From Tritrichomonas foetus (taxonomy: Eukaryota > Parabasalia > Tritrichomonadida > Tritrichomonadidae): 39,776 nucleotides of DNA. Below the pieces are notes generated by a model. The model was not told the origin of the DNA. It ran no database searches and was given only the letters and a program-made list of their open reading frames with translations. Made by a program: the position numbers and the translations under genes. The stretch spans positions 8,670 to 48,445 of the forward strand of contig MLAK01000908.1 of the NCBI GenBank assembly GCA_001839685.1, written 5' to 3'. Shown piece by piece: positions 10,901 through 18,733 of the stretch (within the stretch, counting starts at the first letter, position 1; each line of letters opens with the position of its first letter).

Positions 10901-13900
10901 CAATTTTAGCTTTGGTTATCATTTTAATAAATGTGAGTCGAGTAACTACATCATTTGTACTAATTGGCATATTATTTTCACCTTTTCTCAAACTCTTTAA
11001 TGATCGATCAACAACTTCTTTAGGAATAGAATGTGTATTGGCACCACATCCAATAATTGAAGATAATTGACAATAAAATGAATCATTGCTTGGATTTCGA
11101 ATAAAATCAAAACTACTGGTACTTAGTGGAATGTTCATTGTCGTAATTATATTAATGATAATACATCTTATCCCAGAAACCAAATTTTTCTGTTTAGTCA
11201 TATTAAATGCGATGTTTATAAAAACACGCCTTTGTTCTTCATTCAAAGTTCCGATAAATAATTGAAGAAAAGTATCAAGAGTTTGACAAAGTTGTGTTAG
11301 AATGAAATGTGGTAAAACATTAGAATTTAAATTTGTGTGATCTCGTAAAATAACAAAAAATGACGCAATATTATTAATTGAAACACAACCAGGAAATTTT
11401 TTTGTCATTAATAACAAAAAGATTAAAATATTGAATGATTGATAAGGTGGATTTAATTTATTGAACATCTTCTCAATGATATCATGTGCAATTAAAATTG
11501 TTATTTGAAGATTATTAATTAAAGACTTCAGGATGGAAATAAAATAATCTGTCGATTCCGAAATTACAATTTGACAGGAAAACAATAACGAATAAATATA
11601 ATCATAATTTCCTGTTTCAATAATCGATGTGAACATTTTGTTGAGTGTATTAAACAAAGAAGTTATTTTTTGTTTAATTCGATTAAAACGAGATAAAGTT
11701 AACAAAATATCAAAAGTAATAATCAAATCGTTCATTTGAAATTCAAGTATTATTTTGCTTTCAACGAGATAAGAAATCAGCATAAATGTATGTCTTGCTT
11801 CACTTTCAGTTTTCGAGGAATTCATTAATATTTCATTATAAATTCGAGAAATTTCAATATTAAACGGTTCAAAGACAAAACCTTTCTCTTTAATTAATCG
11901 ATTCGATTTATATGATAAGAAATTCGGAGCCATTTTAACAATACTATCAATTGTTTGAATTGCTTTATCTTTTGATGATTTTCTAATTGAATTAAATAAG
12001 TTTTTGAAGAAAAGTTGATTAGTTTCAATATCATTATCTAAAAAGTATTCAATCATTTTGTCATTATCATAAACATTATTTAAAGCAATTTCAACAGATA
12101 CATTAACAAGCTCTATATCATCTGACAAAAATCCATACACTAAATTTAATAAATTTGAAATATTGTAATTTGATGGGATTTCAAAAACACAATTATCGAG
12201 TAATAACTGAACAATTTCTTTTCTATTTTCAGGGCGGAAGTCTTGCAGGTAAGGAGTTCTTGGTGTTTTATTTAACATTTTACATTGGGGATCTCTAAAT
12301 TGAGCAAGAAGTGGCTCAGGTGAATTGTCTTTCATTATTTTCATATAGTTTACCATTGTTGTAATTAATTCAGATTTGTTATAAATAAATGCTTTTCGAT
12401 AATAACCCAATTGGCTACAAATTATAGCAATTAACGACCTTTGATAATTTCTTAATAAAGAAGCAAAATTTGTATTTTGTGGACCATTTGGTAATTTTGT
12501 TCCGATTTTCAACATGAGTAAAACCCATTGTTGAAAAGTCACAACTTGATAATTATCTGCATCATTTAGTTTTTCTGCAAGACCATATGCAATATTCATC
12601 ATATTTTGTACTAAGTAATCATTGAATGTAGTTTTTTGGGCTTCTTGCATATACCAAAAGATGCATTGATAAGAAATTATTCTTTTCTTAACAGCATTTA
12701 ATAAACAATTGGCGAATGTAGATGCAAAAAATTGCATGCTTACAGGAACTTCTTTTTTCGGATGTACAAACATTTTAAAAATTGATCGAAAATATTCAGA
12801 TGGCCACTTTAAATTTGGAAGTGATTCTGCTTTAATAAAGGCATTCAAAAGCATGTAACGATATGATGAATGAATATAAAGATTGAAAAATGTGATAAGA
12901 AGCCTCTCAATATAAAATTGAAGATAAGAATTGGCTTGCGTTTCATCTAATTCACTGTTTTCCAGAGTTTTTGATAATAAAAGCAAATAATACAAAAAAT
13001 GTAACTGAAAAACTAATTTTTTCGTAACTTCATATAGTTTAAGTGATTTTTCATATGTTTTAATTGCTTCTTCACGGGTGTCATATTTTCTACAATCAAA
13101 TGAAGAAAAAAGTATTTGGTCTAATTGGTTATGGTCATTAAATTCGAAAGATTGTTCATAAAAAGTGATTATTGGTGATGCATTTTTTCCTATTTTAATT
13201 CCTTTGATCAAATTTAATTTTGAAGTAACGAAATTGAGTGAATTGACCAATTTTTCAATAAAGAAAATCAAGGGCCATTTAAAAGTAGGAAATAAACGTT
13301 TGCTAAGCACCTGTAAAAAGTTGAGAATCTTTTTATCATCCAAGCCATGAAAATTCTGCATTTTTGGATGGAAAATTTGACAAATGAAATGCATAACTTG
13401 GATAATTTGTTTTTTCTCAGAAACTGACTCAAAAAAGTCGAAAGAATGATGAATATCAATCACACCTTTAAAAACATCATTAATTCGAGTTTGGGAATTT
13501 TGAAAAAAAATTTCTGCCATTTTTATGAGACCATTCACTTTATCAGCATACTGGCATTCTTTTGAAAAGCAACTTTTAATAAATGGAAAATATTGATGAA
13601 TTAAAACAGAAGAAATTGGAATATTAAACCGTATTGAAACCATCATAATTTTGCCAGCTTCATTAAAAAGTCGATCAACTTTTTTTAAGTTTAAAAAATT
13701 AACCAATTCGTTAATAAATTGATATGCTTGATATGTCATGGTCGTATTATCATTTTTTTCGTTTTTTAACATGACTTTATTACGATCTTTGATGATGTCA
13801 AATATCGGTTTAAATAATTCCTCAATTTTTTCTGGCTTATCTCTGAGAATTAATATTGGAATAAAGTGCGAATAAGCAAGCATAGATCGCGTATAGAATT

Positions 13901-14309
13901 GATGAACTGTCGTTTTCGTTGAATAAATATCATTCTTGAAAATGTTGAAAATATTGATTAGCTCATCAATTTGTTCGGCGTTCGACTGTCTATATTTAAG
14001 AAGTAATGAAATGATGTAAAAAAGTGGGCCTGACGAAGTTTTTAACGAGATTGGAGGAATCATATTGTGATCTGGCAGCATCGATGCGATAAAGCAATAT
14101 ATATTGAATCTAACGCGTTCCCATAAGTCTTTTTTCATTGAAACTTTTGGCTTCCCGGCGATGAAAAATAGTTCTGATATAATTTGTTTTTTTCTTTCGA
14201 ATGTACCTGTCGTATCGAGCACGATATCGTCTTGTAGTGATTGTAATGCATTTGAAAGTTGGCTTATAGAAAAGTCCTCTTGGGAAGAGAGGTCTCTTAG
14301 ATAATCCAT
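4905..14309 (-). CDS. Tra1/TRRAP-like PIKK-family pseudokinase
   Basis: 3134 residues from the first in-frame ATG (14309); an upstream TTG at 14333 is not a likely start. The protein is almost all helical, HEAT/TPR-like, as in PIKK proteins. The last 400 residues resemble the TRRAP/Tra1 pseudokinase: a SRMRNITLCAPLAVEV stretch followed by an SM-TVSDVEKYNE segment matches the family's RRNLQFTVPRVV...SLxLVEIY region, and the C-terminus ends DFSWINA, like the FATC end (W near the terminus). I see no HRD or DFG equivalent, in line with the family being catalytically dead. Tra1/TRRAP is the activator-binding scaffold of the SAGA and NuA4 histone acetyltransferases, so a nuclear role is expected. 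Two Asn-rich low-complexity insertions lie near residues 1775-1845 and 2800-2840. The family call rests mostly on the C-terminus; another PIKK such as a degenerate mTOR/SMG1 relative is less likely. Confidence 0.65.
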   Translation of the reverse strand: MDYLRDLSSQEDFSISQLSNALQSLQDDIVLDTTGTFERKKQIISELFFIAGKPKVSMKKDLWERVRFNIYCFIASMLPDHNMIPPISLKTSSGPLFYIISLLLKYRQSNAEQIDELINIFNIFKNDIYSTKTTVHQFYTRSMLAYSHFIPILILRDKPEKIEELFKPIFDIIKDRNKVMLKNEKNDNTTMTYQAYQFINELVNFLNLKKVDRLFNEAGKIMMVSIRFNIPISSVLIHQYFPFIKSCFSKECQYADKVNGLIKMAEIFFQNSQTRINDVFKGVIDIHHSFDFFESVSEKKQIIQVMHFICQIFHPKMQNFHGLDDKKILNFLQVLSKRLFPTFKWPLIFFIEKLVNSLNFVTSKLNLIKGIKIGKNASPIITFYEQSFEFNDHNQLDQILFSSFDCRKYDTREEAIKTYEKSLKLYEVTKKLVFQLHFLYYLLLLSKTLENSELDETQANSYLQFYIERLLITFFNLYIHSSYRYMLLNAFIKAESLPNLKWPSEYFRSIFKMFVHPKKEVPVSMQFFASTFANCLLNAVKKRIISYQCIFWYMQEAQKTTFNDYLVQNMMNIAYGLAEKLNDADNYQVVTFQQWVLLMLKIGTKLPNGPQNTNFASLLRNYQRSLIAIICSQLGYYRKAFIYNKSELITTMVNYMKIMKDNSPEPLLAQFRDPQCKMLNKTPRTPYLQDFRPENRKEIVQLLLDNCVFEIPSNYNISNLLNLVYGFLSDDIELVNVSVEIALNNVYDNDKMIEYFLDNDIETNQLFFKNLFNSIRKSSKDKAIQTIDSIVKMAPNFLSYKSNRLIKEKGFVFEPFNIEISRIYNEILMNSSKTESEARHTFMLISYLVESKIILEFQMNDLIITFDILLTLSRFNRIKQKITSLFNTLNKMFTSIIETGNYDYIYSLLFSCQIVISESTDYFISILKSLINNLQITILIAHDIIEKMFNKLNPPYQSFNILIFLLLMTKKFPGCVSINNIASFFVILRDHTNLNSNVLPHFILTQLCQTLDTFLQLFIGTLNEEQRRVFINIAFNMTKQKNLVSGIRCIIINIITTMNIPLSTSSFDFIRNPSNDSFYCQLSSIIGCGANTHSIPKEVVDRSLKSLRKGENNMPISTNDVVTRLTFIKMITKAKIDISPYLEKTTVYHFLTFLKGVHSMSQYEADINYCIAWFSMKCPDIAEQCMREVNLNEKMHLIEENQQKIRQFIATISVFTNLVSQSHIQIVFCLLEEYIILPEKQKIIAFHNFSKLIKFLSSIDYSINNLRSFMATNFKERVTYLTEYIHIIASVLMIANLPFDSLLMESVIKFLLIFKKEAFDFILVHPYRTEIKYVYDLLYNLIISDQSNECFLYFSHLIAPDSKQQLFKKLHPYIFEIESRLSENFRFASNYQFVKVVKFQFHALFERNHSDYFSDNDTYALNSVIKTFINITKINVEYDHLCQLSVFFASGSNAYTSLYTKFKNDIFYGKKFEFYAELVNNVIKDIDMPPNSSNIGILLSNLIRGIGTFPESGKHIYIKIISTLKILLYNPSQWVSALKCYYTLLKYCNNVTFPDIAPVIHIFPLSLSQPDPFPILLTLKFILRLFTHDMLPEIILSQTLQHILQFKLFDPPYTFVSNLLFKKANEFYKDKEIPYEICEAFNVFIIGKVVTCKELEKVIIVLQHFPLIAKNIPFSVFYSILHGTLTRCDQNSIDSQIGVINYMLRLFQSTPISEEIEKLFGETSFKILNNYINMIDKIIIKSAIMDQVLLLWMKYASYMPESLLRLCNKNMNALNNVNPNLINPVNQTLNTRINPKYANPKNNPMINNMNIINNPMLNNMNNPGMNSNVMNAHNINNLINPNNPANLAMKIYIDIAVLATEKVDENILLKYQKFIEDSVENLIFSKMFTKISLEYLKVYIQSIFSRPKLTPVFGKHFFKCIEQSKENADKTLTVIKIYIRNTNHSEKAPFLLHLWKFVENSQANIVSLWLQSMFSFITSINPEQQSYFFNVVFTKMLERNIPLTFSSINDFLSSKNVLNNIKIEFLQKLPDLLPTFSIDIIEKMSVLIKELPFDTEQYQNLIMFYNIVKCQTNARLLLFESFSNKLGINEEERFISIVRQLPFTIWINKNLPFIIFLIIYNISSIKYTNSNYDNTLNQNETSEQIESSENNNSNGCSIRISAMEPLAMLCECFTSIISQIAEPVFSKIINQKTTPLMHSLLVSVLKMKKSAKYSEIISLITSTFMKHQNLHFSANLLYKSIKTTNETYLFDSFNFNSDSTIPDKLLLPHKLNDKIFSILPEDSSIDLLAASAQFFLSNYEESVKVFSCSPNIPDDLSNFGQSNIFDRISKISNDFVQKEDSFHILERLEHDDALLVPTLQKAFESSMRSATDQANNSLLNSSMYNILYLKHHEHPSFYEKQRIITTELIISLIRSKIDDSKRLAIPQSYINAVAFPALSRFILLIEKRINSTKNDNAIPIPTGLKQANEPFVIFPPEYRNLFHNILETNSHGFFSVPVSMINDVSNVISPKHLTITNPVTQTPNATAINPTIGSLTISNSGSSHIVNNVSNSSDQWSSCEQKWPGFCFNLLTSSSNISPELHFSALQGYLHLIKHSTNSFFMLQSYAARALTLFNIAANDIGQLTNSLNLAQTLDKELGSYLRFWTALFVDLHLNNSRFQQATIELTKFMSIQNTIFAHEATKQTIPILDVFKYLGNIFKQIMKIDISEFEGKSTFRDIAYSLDPIYEVDTIKKNLNDLNNLRIPIEFDMRLPYNYSESKLKILRINDDFKKIDDNIIVFTAITSTNPSQMFIVEHVGQAEPKSDSTNNLNTNNFGSTNNFSSMNNSSHNSMNHKNSHNMSGGFKKSTDEIVTFSNTLFLIKQMMKFGYSSRMRNITLCAPLAVEVGPGIVMYAIPPNSMTVSDVEKYNELSLEKLTCKYHPKEFLKLRKSLLSSFSVYSVVRNAFSLDQPTPLNMLISLSTGEVPLIYSQFQIPEKPSQNATLIPKQFIEFFGKSFDREFLMNFAASSHTIAQYIDSFRAIIEIPIQESLLHGYKTFDNIFQKRDIIDETLLDLSPPTSEGATAEDSVEWFKRLQDFINRSKQPFDKVFRQIEKIEDHVEFQQNSFLPQHTLSIGFGSEYPTQGDDDFSWINA

Positions 14310-14488
14310 CAAGTAAAATTTTTCATATAACAATTCATAATTGTCTGAAAATAAAAAGATGGTGAAAAAACATAAAAATACATGTAAGAAAGTCTATTTT
14401 TACCCACATATACAAACAAAAAAGAATGTCTTTGTTTCTATTCCCAAACTTTTTTCATGAAGATAATTGGAATAATTCATTCATTTAT
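14310..14488. other. Short spacer between two minus-strand genes, with an upstream ATG
   Basis: 179 bp between the stop of the SPRY gene and the ATG of the TRRAP-like gene. On the minus strand it contains an out-of-frame ATG 36 nt before the start. This begins a 9-codon frame whose TGA overlaps the main ATG (TGATG). No clear TCA-Py-(T/A) initiator was found close to the start. Confidence 0.5.
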
Positions 14489-17080
14489 TCATTCGTCATC
14501 ATCTTCAGTTACTTCACATAATAGTGGTAATTTAGGGACTTCAGCTTCATAATTATCATCAATTTCTCGAATCACACTAGATTTAATAGTTGGTCGATTT
14601 TGTGTTCTTGCGATAGTTTCATTGTTGTTAATTGTAAATTGCTCATTCAAAGTGGTGAGAAGCAAATTGACTGAGGCAGGAATAGGCATCATTCCACGAG
14701 ATCCATAGGATCGCTGTGCTGTAGAATGTTGGAAAAATTGTGATCCAGTTGTTCCATGATAATTTGGTGGGAAGTATCTACCTCCTTTTTGAATTCCAAC
14801 GCAAACTTGCAAAGAATTATTTATGCTTAAGAATGCAATTCCATTGAATCGGAATAATATTTTTGGCTCACCTTTTAAAGGCGTAATTGAAACATTATTC
14901 CATCCAACAATCTGACCATTTTGTGATCCAAGCATTAACATTAAAGTTTGGTCAGAGTCTTCAATTACATCAAGAAAAGAAATTCCATGATTAAAGAAAA
15001 CTGGTTCAATTTCTGGATTATTTGATTTTAAAATATTTGGTGGCTTTTCTTCAAGAACAAAACAATGGGAGTTATTCATGAAATCTACAATTGGTCGCAT
15101 TACATATCCACCTTTCTCAGTCTGGCCAATCATAAATGCAATTCCATACCTTGATGCATATAAAGAACGCCTTTCATACATTCCAAGTTTTGCAAATATG
15201 CAATCACTAAATGTAATCATTGGTTTATAAATTTTAGAATGACAATATAAAACTCGAATAGAAGATCTTATCATTATTGGATCATTTTCAGCAAGTGGTA
15301 AAGCACCATCAATTCCTTCAACAACAACATAATAACGATTTCGGTATTCTCCTGCAAAAATGCCACGAAGTGATAAATCACGATATTCAATATAATCACC
15401 AGGGCTTAATCCAAGTTTATCTAAATCATTATTAGTCATTGCAACATTCACACCATTGAATAACTTTACACCATCAACAGATTTATTTGAATCAGTAAAA
15501 ACAAAAGGAAAATCTCCAAAATTGACAATCATTGCAATTTGACCATATGCGGAAATTGTTGGATTAAGTGGTCCATTATAATCCGAAACAACTGAATATT
15601 TCTCTTTATTAATAGTATAATAAATGGAAGAATCTTGATAAGCTAAACCAATTGTTTTTCCCTGAATAATTTCACTCGGATCAACAATATTCATTTTTCC
15701 TCTTGAACTTTCACGATATAACATTCCATCTTCACTAGCAACACCAATAGTTTTTTTATCATGACCACAAAGTGAACCTTGAACATAATCATTTGAGAAA
15801 CCAAGAACGATATTATCATCATTAGATTTAACACAAATTGTAACTTCAAATCTTTCACCATTTACAAGTGGCTTTCTTGCAACAAATGTTTCGAAAAAGT
15901 TTGGTGCACCAATAATACTTGTGAAAGGGAAAAAATTCAAGATATGGTTTTCTGGAGGTGGACCTTTTTCATAATTTTCCAGATATAAAGGTGGTTTATA
16001 ATATAAACACCATCCATCAGGTGGTTGTAATTCTGTATATTTAAATGGTAATTGTCCAAGATTGATGTAACACTCATCTTGACTTCCAACAACTGAAATA
16101 ACTGGAATATATTGAGGAAAACCAGGATCCGGTAATATTCCATGATTCGAAATCACGCCATCATGTGTCATAAAGAGATGATTGGTATCATTTAAACCTA
16201 AACCAATCACAGATCCACTTACAATGGGGCCAAAAGAAATTTCGAATTCTAATCCTGAAACATGCAAAGTTTTAGAAATGGTCGAAAAACCAACAGAACG
16301 AAGTGTTCGACCCGGTGGACATTCTGAAGCAGCGTGCGGCTGTTGGACTAATCCAATATAAATACCAGAATGGTTTGATGAACTATTTGAAATTGAACGA
16401 ATTGTTACTTCAAAATATTTAAATCCATGATGTCCAGGTAAATCTTGAAGTGGTTCATCTGCATAAACAGAACGTAGGCCTGTGTTTCCTCGGATGTGAA
16501 AATCTCGAACTTGGATTAAAAAAGGAAGGCACGTCCATAATCTGGGAATTAAATTTGGAAAAAAACAATTTGTTGAAACAGCTGATTCTGAATGATATGG
16601 CAAAAGAAGTTCACAAATACCATCACTATCAATATCAAGAAAGAAATAAGCAGTTGAAGCTATATTTTTCACTTCATATTTAGATAACTCATTATTGACA
16701 TAAACCAGAAAATTGTCATTGTCATAATGCATGTGAATTGAAACGCCAATTCCATCATATGAAATAAGTGGACTGGCTGATGATCGAAATGTTGAGAGAA
16801 AATCAAAATATGAAAATTGGAATAACGCCGTATCTTGTTGAAATGAATGTTTGTCTTTGTTTTTCATTCCGAAAGTAATAGTTGGAACACTTTTTAAGGC
16901 GAAATCGATAAATTGGAAAGAAAAACTCGGTCGATTAGTAGAAAAATTCGGAGATGATCCAAAAGATGAAAGGATTGTACATTTTCCACGACAACGTGCA
17001 AGGCCAGCTGGATTTATTTGAATGTCGCCGGTGAAGCTAGAATGTTGAGTATTGAGGGGCTGCGAAAAAACTCCATCCAT
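14489..17080 (-). CDS. Triple-SPRY-domain protein
   Basis: 863 residues. Three SPRY/B30.2-like beta-sandwich units can be followed. One lies near 50-190 (GIGVSIH, FLVYVNNEL, TAYFFLDID). A clear second lies near 218-347 (YFEVTI, GIYIGL, SVGFS, GSVIGLGL, LFMTHDG, YIPVIS, CYINLGQLPFKY). The third lies near 396-527 (FEVTICV, IVLGFS, KTIGLAY, IYYTIN, NFGDFPFVF). The second is nearest to RanBPM/HECT-associated SPRY domains. Residues 530-820 are beta-rich and not recognised; the C-terminus is acidic. SPRY domains are protein-binding modules, so a scaffold or substrate-receptor role is inferred. The ATG at 17080 is only 55 bp from the divergent ATG of ALG13, and the two genes must share promoter sequence. 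Confidence 0.7.
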   Translation of the reverse strand: MDGVFSQPLNTQHSSFTGDIQINPAGLARCRGKCTILSSFGSSPNFSTNRPSFSFQFIDFALKSVPTITFGMKNKDKHSFQQDTALFQFSYFDFLSTFRSSASPLISYDGIGVSIHMHYDNDNFLVYVNNELSKYEVKNIASTAYFFLDIDSDGICELLLPYHSESAVSTNCFFPNLIPRLWTCLPFLIQVRDFHIRGNTGLRSVYADEPLQDLPGHHGFKYFEVTIRSISNSSSNHSGIYIGLVQQPHAASECPPGRTLRSVGFSTISKTLHVSGLEFEISFGPIVSGSVIGLGLNDTNHLFMTHDGVISNHGILPDPGFPQYIPVISVVGSQDECYINLGQLPFKYTELQPPDGWCLYYKPPLYLENYEKGPPPENHILNFFPFTSIIGAPNFFETFVARKPLVNGERFEVTICVKSNDDNIVLGFSNDYVQGSLCGHDKKTIGVASEDGMLYRESSRGKMNIVDPSEIIQGKTIGLAYQDSSIYYTINKEKYSVVSDYNGPLNPTISAYGQIAMIVNFGDFPFVFTDSNKSVDGVKLFNGVNVAMTNNDLDKLGLSPGDYIEYRDLSLRGIFAGEYRNRYYVVVEGIDGALPLAENDPIMIRSSIRVLYCHSKIYKPMITFSDCIFAKLGMYERRSLYASRYGIAFMIGQTEKGGYVMRPIVDFMNNSHCFVLEEKPPNILKSNNPEIEPVFFNHGISFLDVIEDSDQTLMLMLGSQNGQIVGWNNVSITPLKGEPKILFRFNGIAFLSINNSLQVCVGIQKGGRYFPPNYHGTTGSQFFQHSTAQRSYGSRGMMPIPASVNLLLTTLNEQFTINNNETIARTQNRPTIKSSVIREIDDNYEAEVPKLPLLCEVTEDDDE

Positions 17081-17083
17081 TTC

Positions 17084-17123
17084 TTTTTAAACGGTCGCCC
17101 TCATCATATTTTAAACGGTCGCC
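17084..17123. promoter_or_regulatory. Duplicated TTTTAAACGGTCGCC element in a divergent promoter
   Basis: Two direct copies of TTTTAAACGGTCGCC (17084-17098 and 17109-17123) fill the 55 bp between the SPRY and ALG13 start codons. AAACGG resembles Myb-binding cores, and Myb-type factors bind trichomonad promoters. A related AAACGGTCTCC lies upstream of the RasGEF gene (32219). TCATC and TCATA initiator-like sites for ALG13 lie between the copies (17101-17108). Confidence 0.6.
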
Positions 17124-17135
17124 ATAATATATACA

Positions 17136-17621
17136 ATGTCGAAGAAAATTGTTGTGACAGTTGGATCGACACACTTTGACGCGTTAATCAAGATTATTGA
17201 TAGCAAAGAATTTATTGAACTCGCAAAATCAAAAGGATACGGACACATTACTGCTCAAATAGGAGCATATGAAGGCGAAATCAAGAATCTAACAGACTTT
17301 TTCAAATACGCACCACCAACAGAACTAAATAAACACTTCAGAGAAGCCGATTTAGTCGTCGGACATGCCGGCGCAGGCACGATTACGGAAGTATTGCAAC
17401 TTGGAAAGCCGTTAATTGTTGTCGTTAACGATCTTTTAATGGAAAACCATCAAACTGAAGTCGCTCGCGAATTCCACAAACGGGGCCTCCTTGAAATGGC
17501 AACAACAAAAGATTTTGTCAAAATATTTGAGACGAAAACTTTTGAGCCGCATCAAATCACATTAAGTGCAGATGATTTTGTGAAAAAAATCGATGCCCAC
17601 TTTAATTTTAAACTTCAATGA
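17136..17621 (+). CDS. ALG13: UDP-N-acetylglucosamine transferase subunit ALG13
   Basis: 161 residues, a compact single-domain protein of the glycosyltransferase 28 C-terminal family. It has the N-terminal VTVGSTHFDALI and the nucleotide-sugar-binding stretch GHAGAGTITEVLQLGKP (about 95-111), followed by NDLLMENHQTEVA, all typical of Alg13. With the membrane partner Alg14 it adds the second GlcNAc to dolichol-PP-GlcNAc on the cytosolic face of the ER, step two of N-glycan lipid precursor synthesis. Trichomonads make a truncated lipid-linked oligosaccharide, so the enzyme is expected. No Alg14 is fused or adjacent. The gene shares a very short divergent promoter with the SPRY gene. Confidence 0.9.
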   Translation: MSKKIVVTVGSTHFDALIKIIDSKEFIELAKSKGYGHITAQIGAYEGEIKNLTDFFKYAPPTELNKHFREADLVVGHAGAGTITEVLQLGKPLIVVVNDLLMENHQTEVAREFHKRGLLEMATTKDFVKIFETKTFEPHQITLSADDFVKKIDAHFNFKLQ

Positions 17622-17652
17622 AGGCCAAAATACATATTTAATAGAAATTTAT

Positions 17653-17706
17653 AATAATAAGTCCCTTTTTAATAATAAGCCCCTTTTTAATAATAAGCCC
17701 CTTTTA
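17653..17706. repeat. Three tandem copies of an 18-bp unit
   Basis: Unit aataataagccccttttt, copies at 17653-17670, 17671-17688 and 17689-17706. The first has one C-to-T change and the last ends in A. It lies about 30 bp after the ALG13 stop codon, so it probably falls in or just past its 3' UTR. Confidence 0.85.
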
Positions 17707-17927
17707 AATAAATCCGGATCATTTTGATTTCTATAATTTTTTTTTATAAAGAGAATATGACAGATGATTGATCACCAAAAGAACTCAGGTCGACCAACAA
17801 GCTATCGAATTTTTTATATTCATTCGACCGAAGGGAATTATCTATTATGCTTTCACGCTGAGTATAGAAACTTTAATACATATTAGACATTTCGATTTTA
17901 TAATCAAATCATTTTGAATCTAACTAA

Positions 17928-18245
17928 TTATTCTTTTGGCTGGGACGGAGGAGCCAGCCCATCTTTCTTTGTTCTGGATAAAAATCGAATAATCAGTTTA
18001 TTTTCTTCTGGAGCAGCTATTGGTAAATCATCGTCAAGTGACGACATAAATCTATCAACGAGTAAGTCAATGAATTGTGCAAGATTTAATCGCGAAATCC
18101 CTATGAATCATTTCAAAATCATCATTGGGATGTCATTACAATGAAGAATTGAAATGTTTGGAATCAGCGATGATTCTAATTAGTTTATTACAGATAGGAA
18201 AGCTAATTTAGATCGAACAATCCATAGAAATATTATGTTTTCTCA
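17928..18245 (-). pseudogene. Possible decayed minus-strand coding sequence
   Basis: One minus-strand frame reads protein-like sequence ending ...APPSQPKE and a TAA at 17928-17930. It is open for 59 codons, then is broken by a TGA (18108-18110), a TAA (18180-18182) and a further stop (18243-18245), with plausible amino-acid composition between the stops. The 3' part is richer in G+C than the flanks. I do not recognise the family. Chance cannot be excluded: open runs of this size are not rare when all frames are scanned. Confidence 0.3.
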
Positions 18246-18711
18246 TATTTTGTAGAAATCGACATTATGTCAACCTCACGATTGAAATGTTTCATTTTCA
18301 AACAATACATGAATAAAAACTAAAATTTATATCATTTCTCATTTTTCAAAAGATTTCATCACGATTGAATTTACCTATTTTAAGTTTGGTTGTAAAAATT
18401 AACATTTTTTCACATGAAAACTTATTGTGCTCTCTGGTAATATCTTCTTATGAAAGGATATATCAATAATTGCATAGAAGGGAAACTATCAAATCATACT
18501 CAAACTCTCGTAGAAAAATTGAAAGTATTTATGAATATTGATTTATTTCTTTTCTTTTCATCGTTCTTTAGAAATTTACAATAGATTTCATTAACATTTT
18601 TATCAAAAAATTGTATATAAGATTTTCTTTTGTGAAATCTTTAGAATAATTCTATAAAAATAAATTTGAACTCAATTGAAATTTCCAACAGATTGAAAAC
18701 AATTCAAATTT

Positions 18712-18718
18712 TCATTTT
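18712..18718 (+). promoter_or_regulatory. Trichomonad-type initiator (TCATTTT) of the ammonia-lyase gene
   Basis: TCATT fits TCA(+1)-Py-(T/A), and +1 would be at 18714, giving a 20-nt 5' UTR. It is a short motif, supported by position only. Confidence 0.4.
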
Positions 18719-18733
18719 CGCATTTCAGCCAGA

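Larger units (their letters stand above)
17622..18733. other. Intergenic region between ALG13 and the ammonia-lyase gene
   Basis: 1.1 kb. It holds the 18-bp tandem repeat (17653-17706) and the possible decayed gene (17928-18245); the remainder to 18733 is AT-rich with no frame I would support. A 76-codon plus-strand frame at 17914-18144 starts with TTG and is antisense to the decayed frame. Confidence 0.6.

Noticed and set aside
14310..14333. Extension of the TRRAP-like protein to a TTG at 14333
   Set aside because: Eukaryotic nuclear gene; the first in-frame ATG is at 14309 and the frame above it has no ATG before a TAG.
14334..14360. Pyrimidine-rich TTTTATTTTCAG on the minus strand, like a 3' splice site
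   Set aside because: Trichomonad introns end in an ACTAACACACAG-type motif, and no matching 5' GTAYGT was found upstream.
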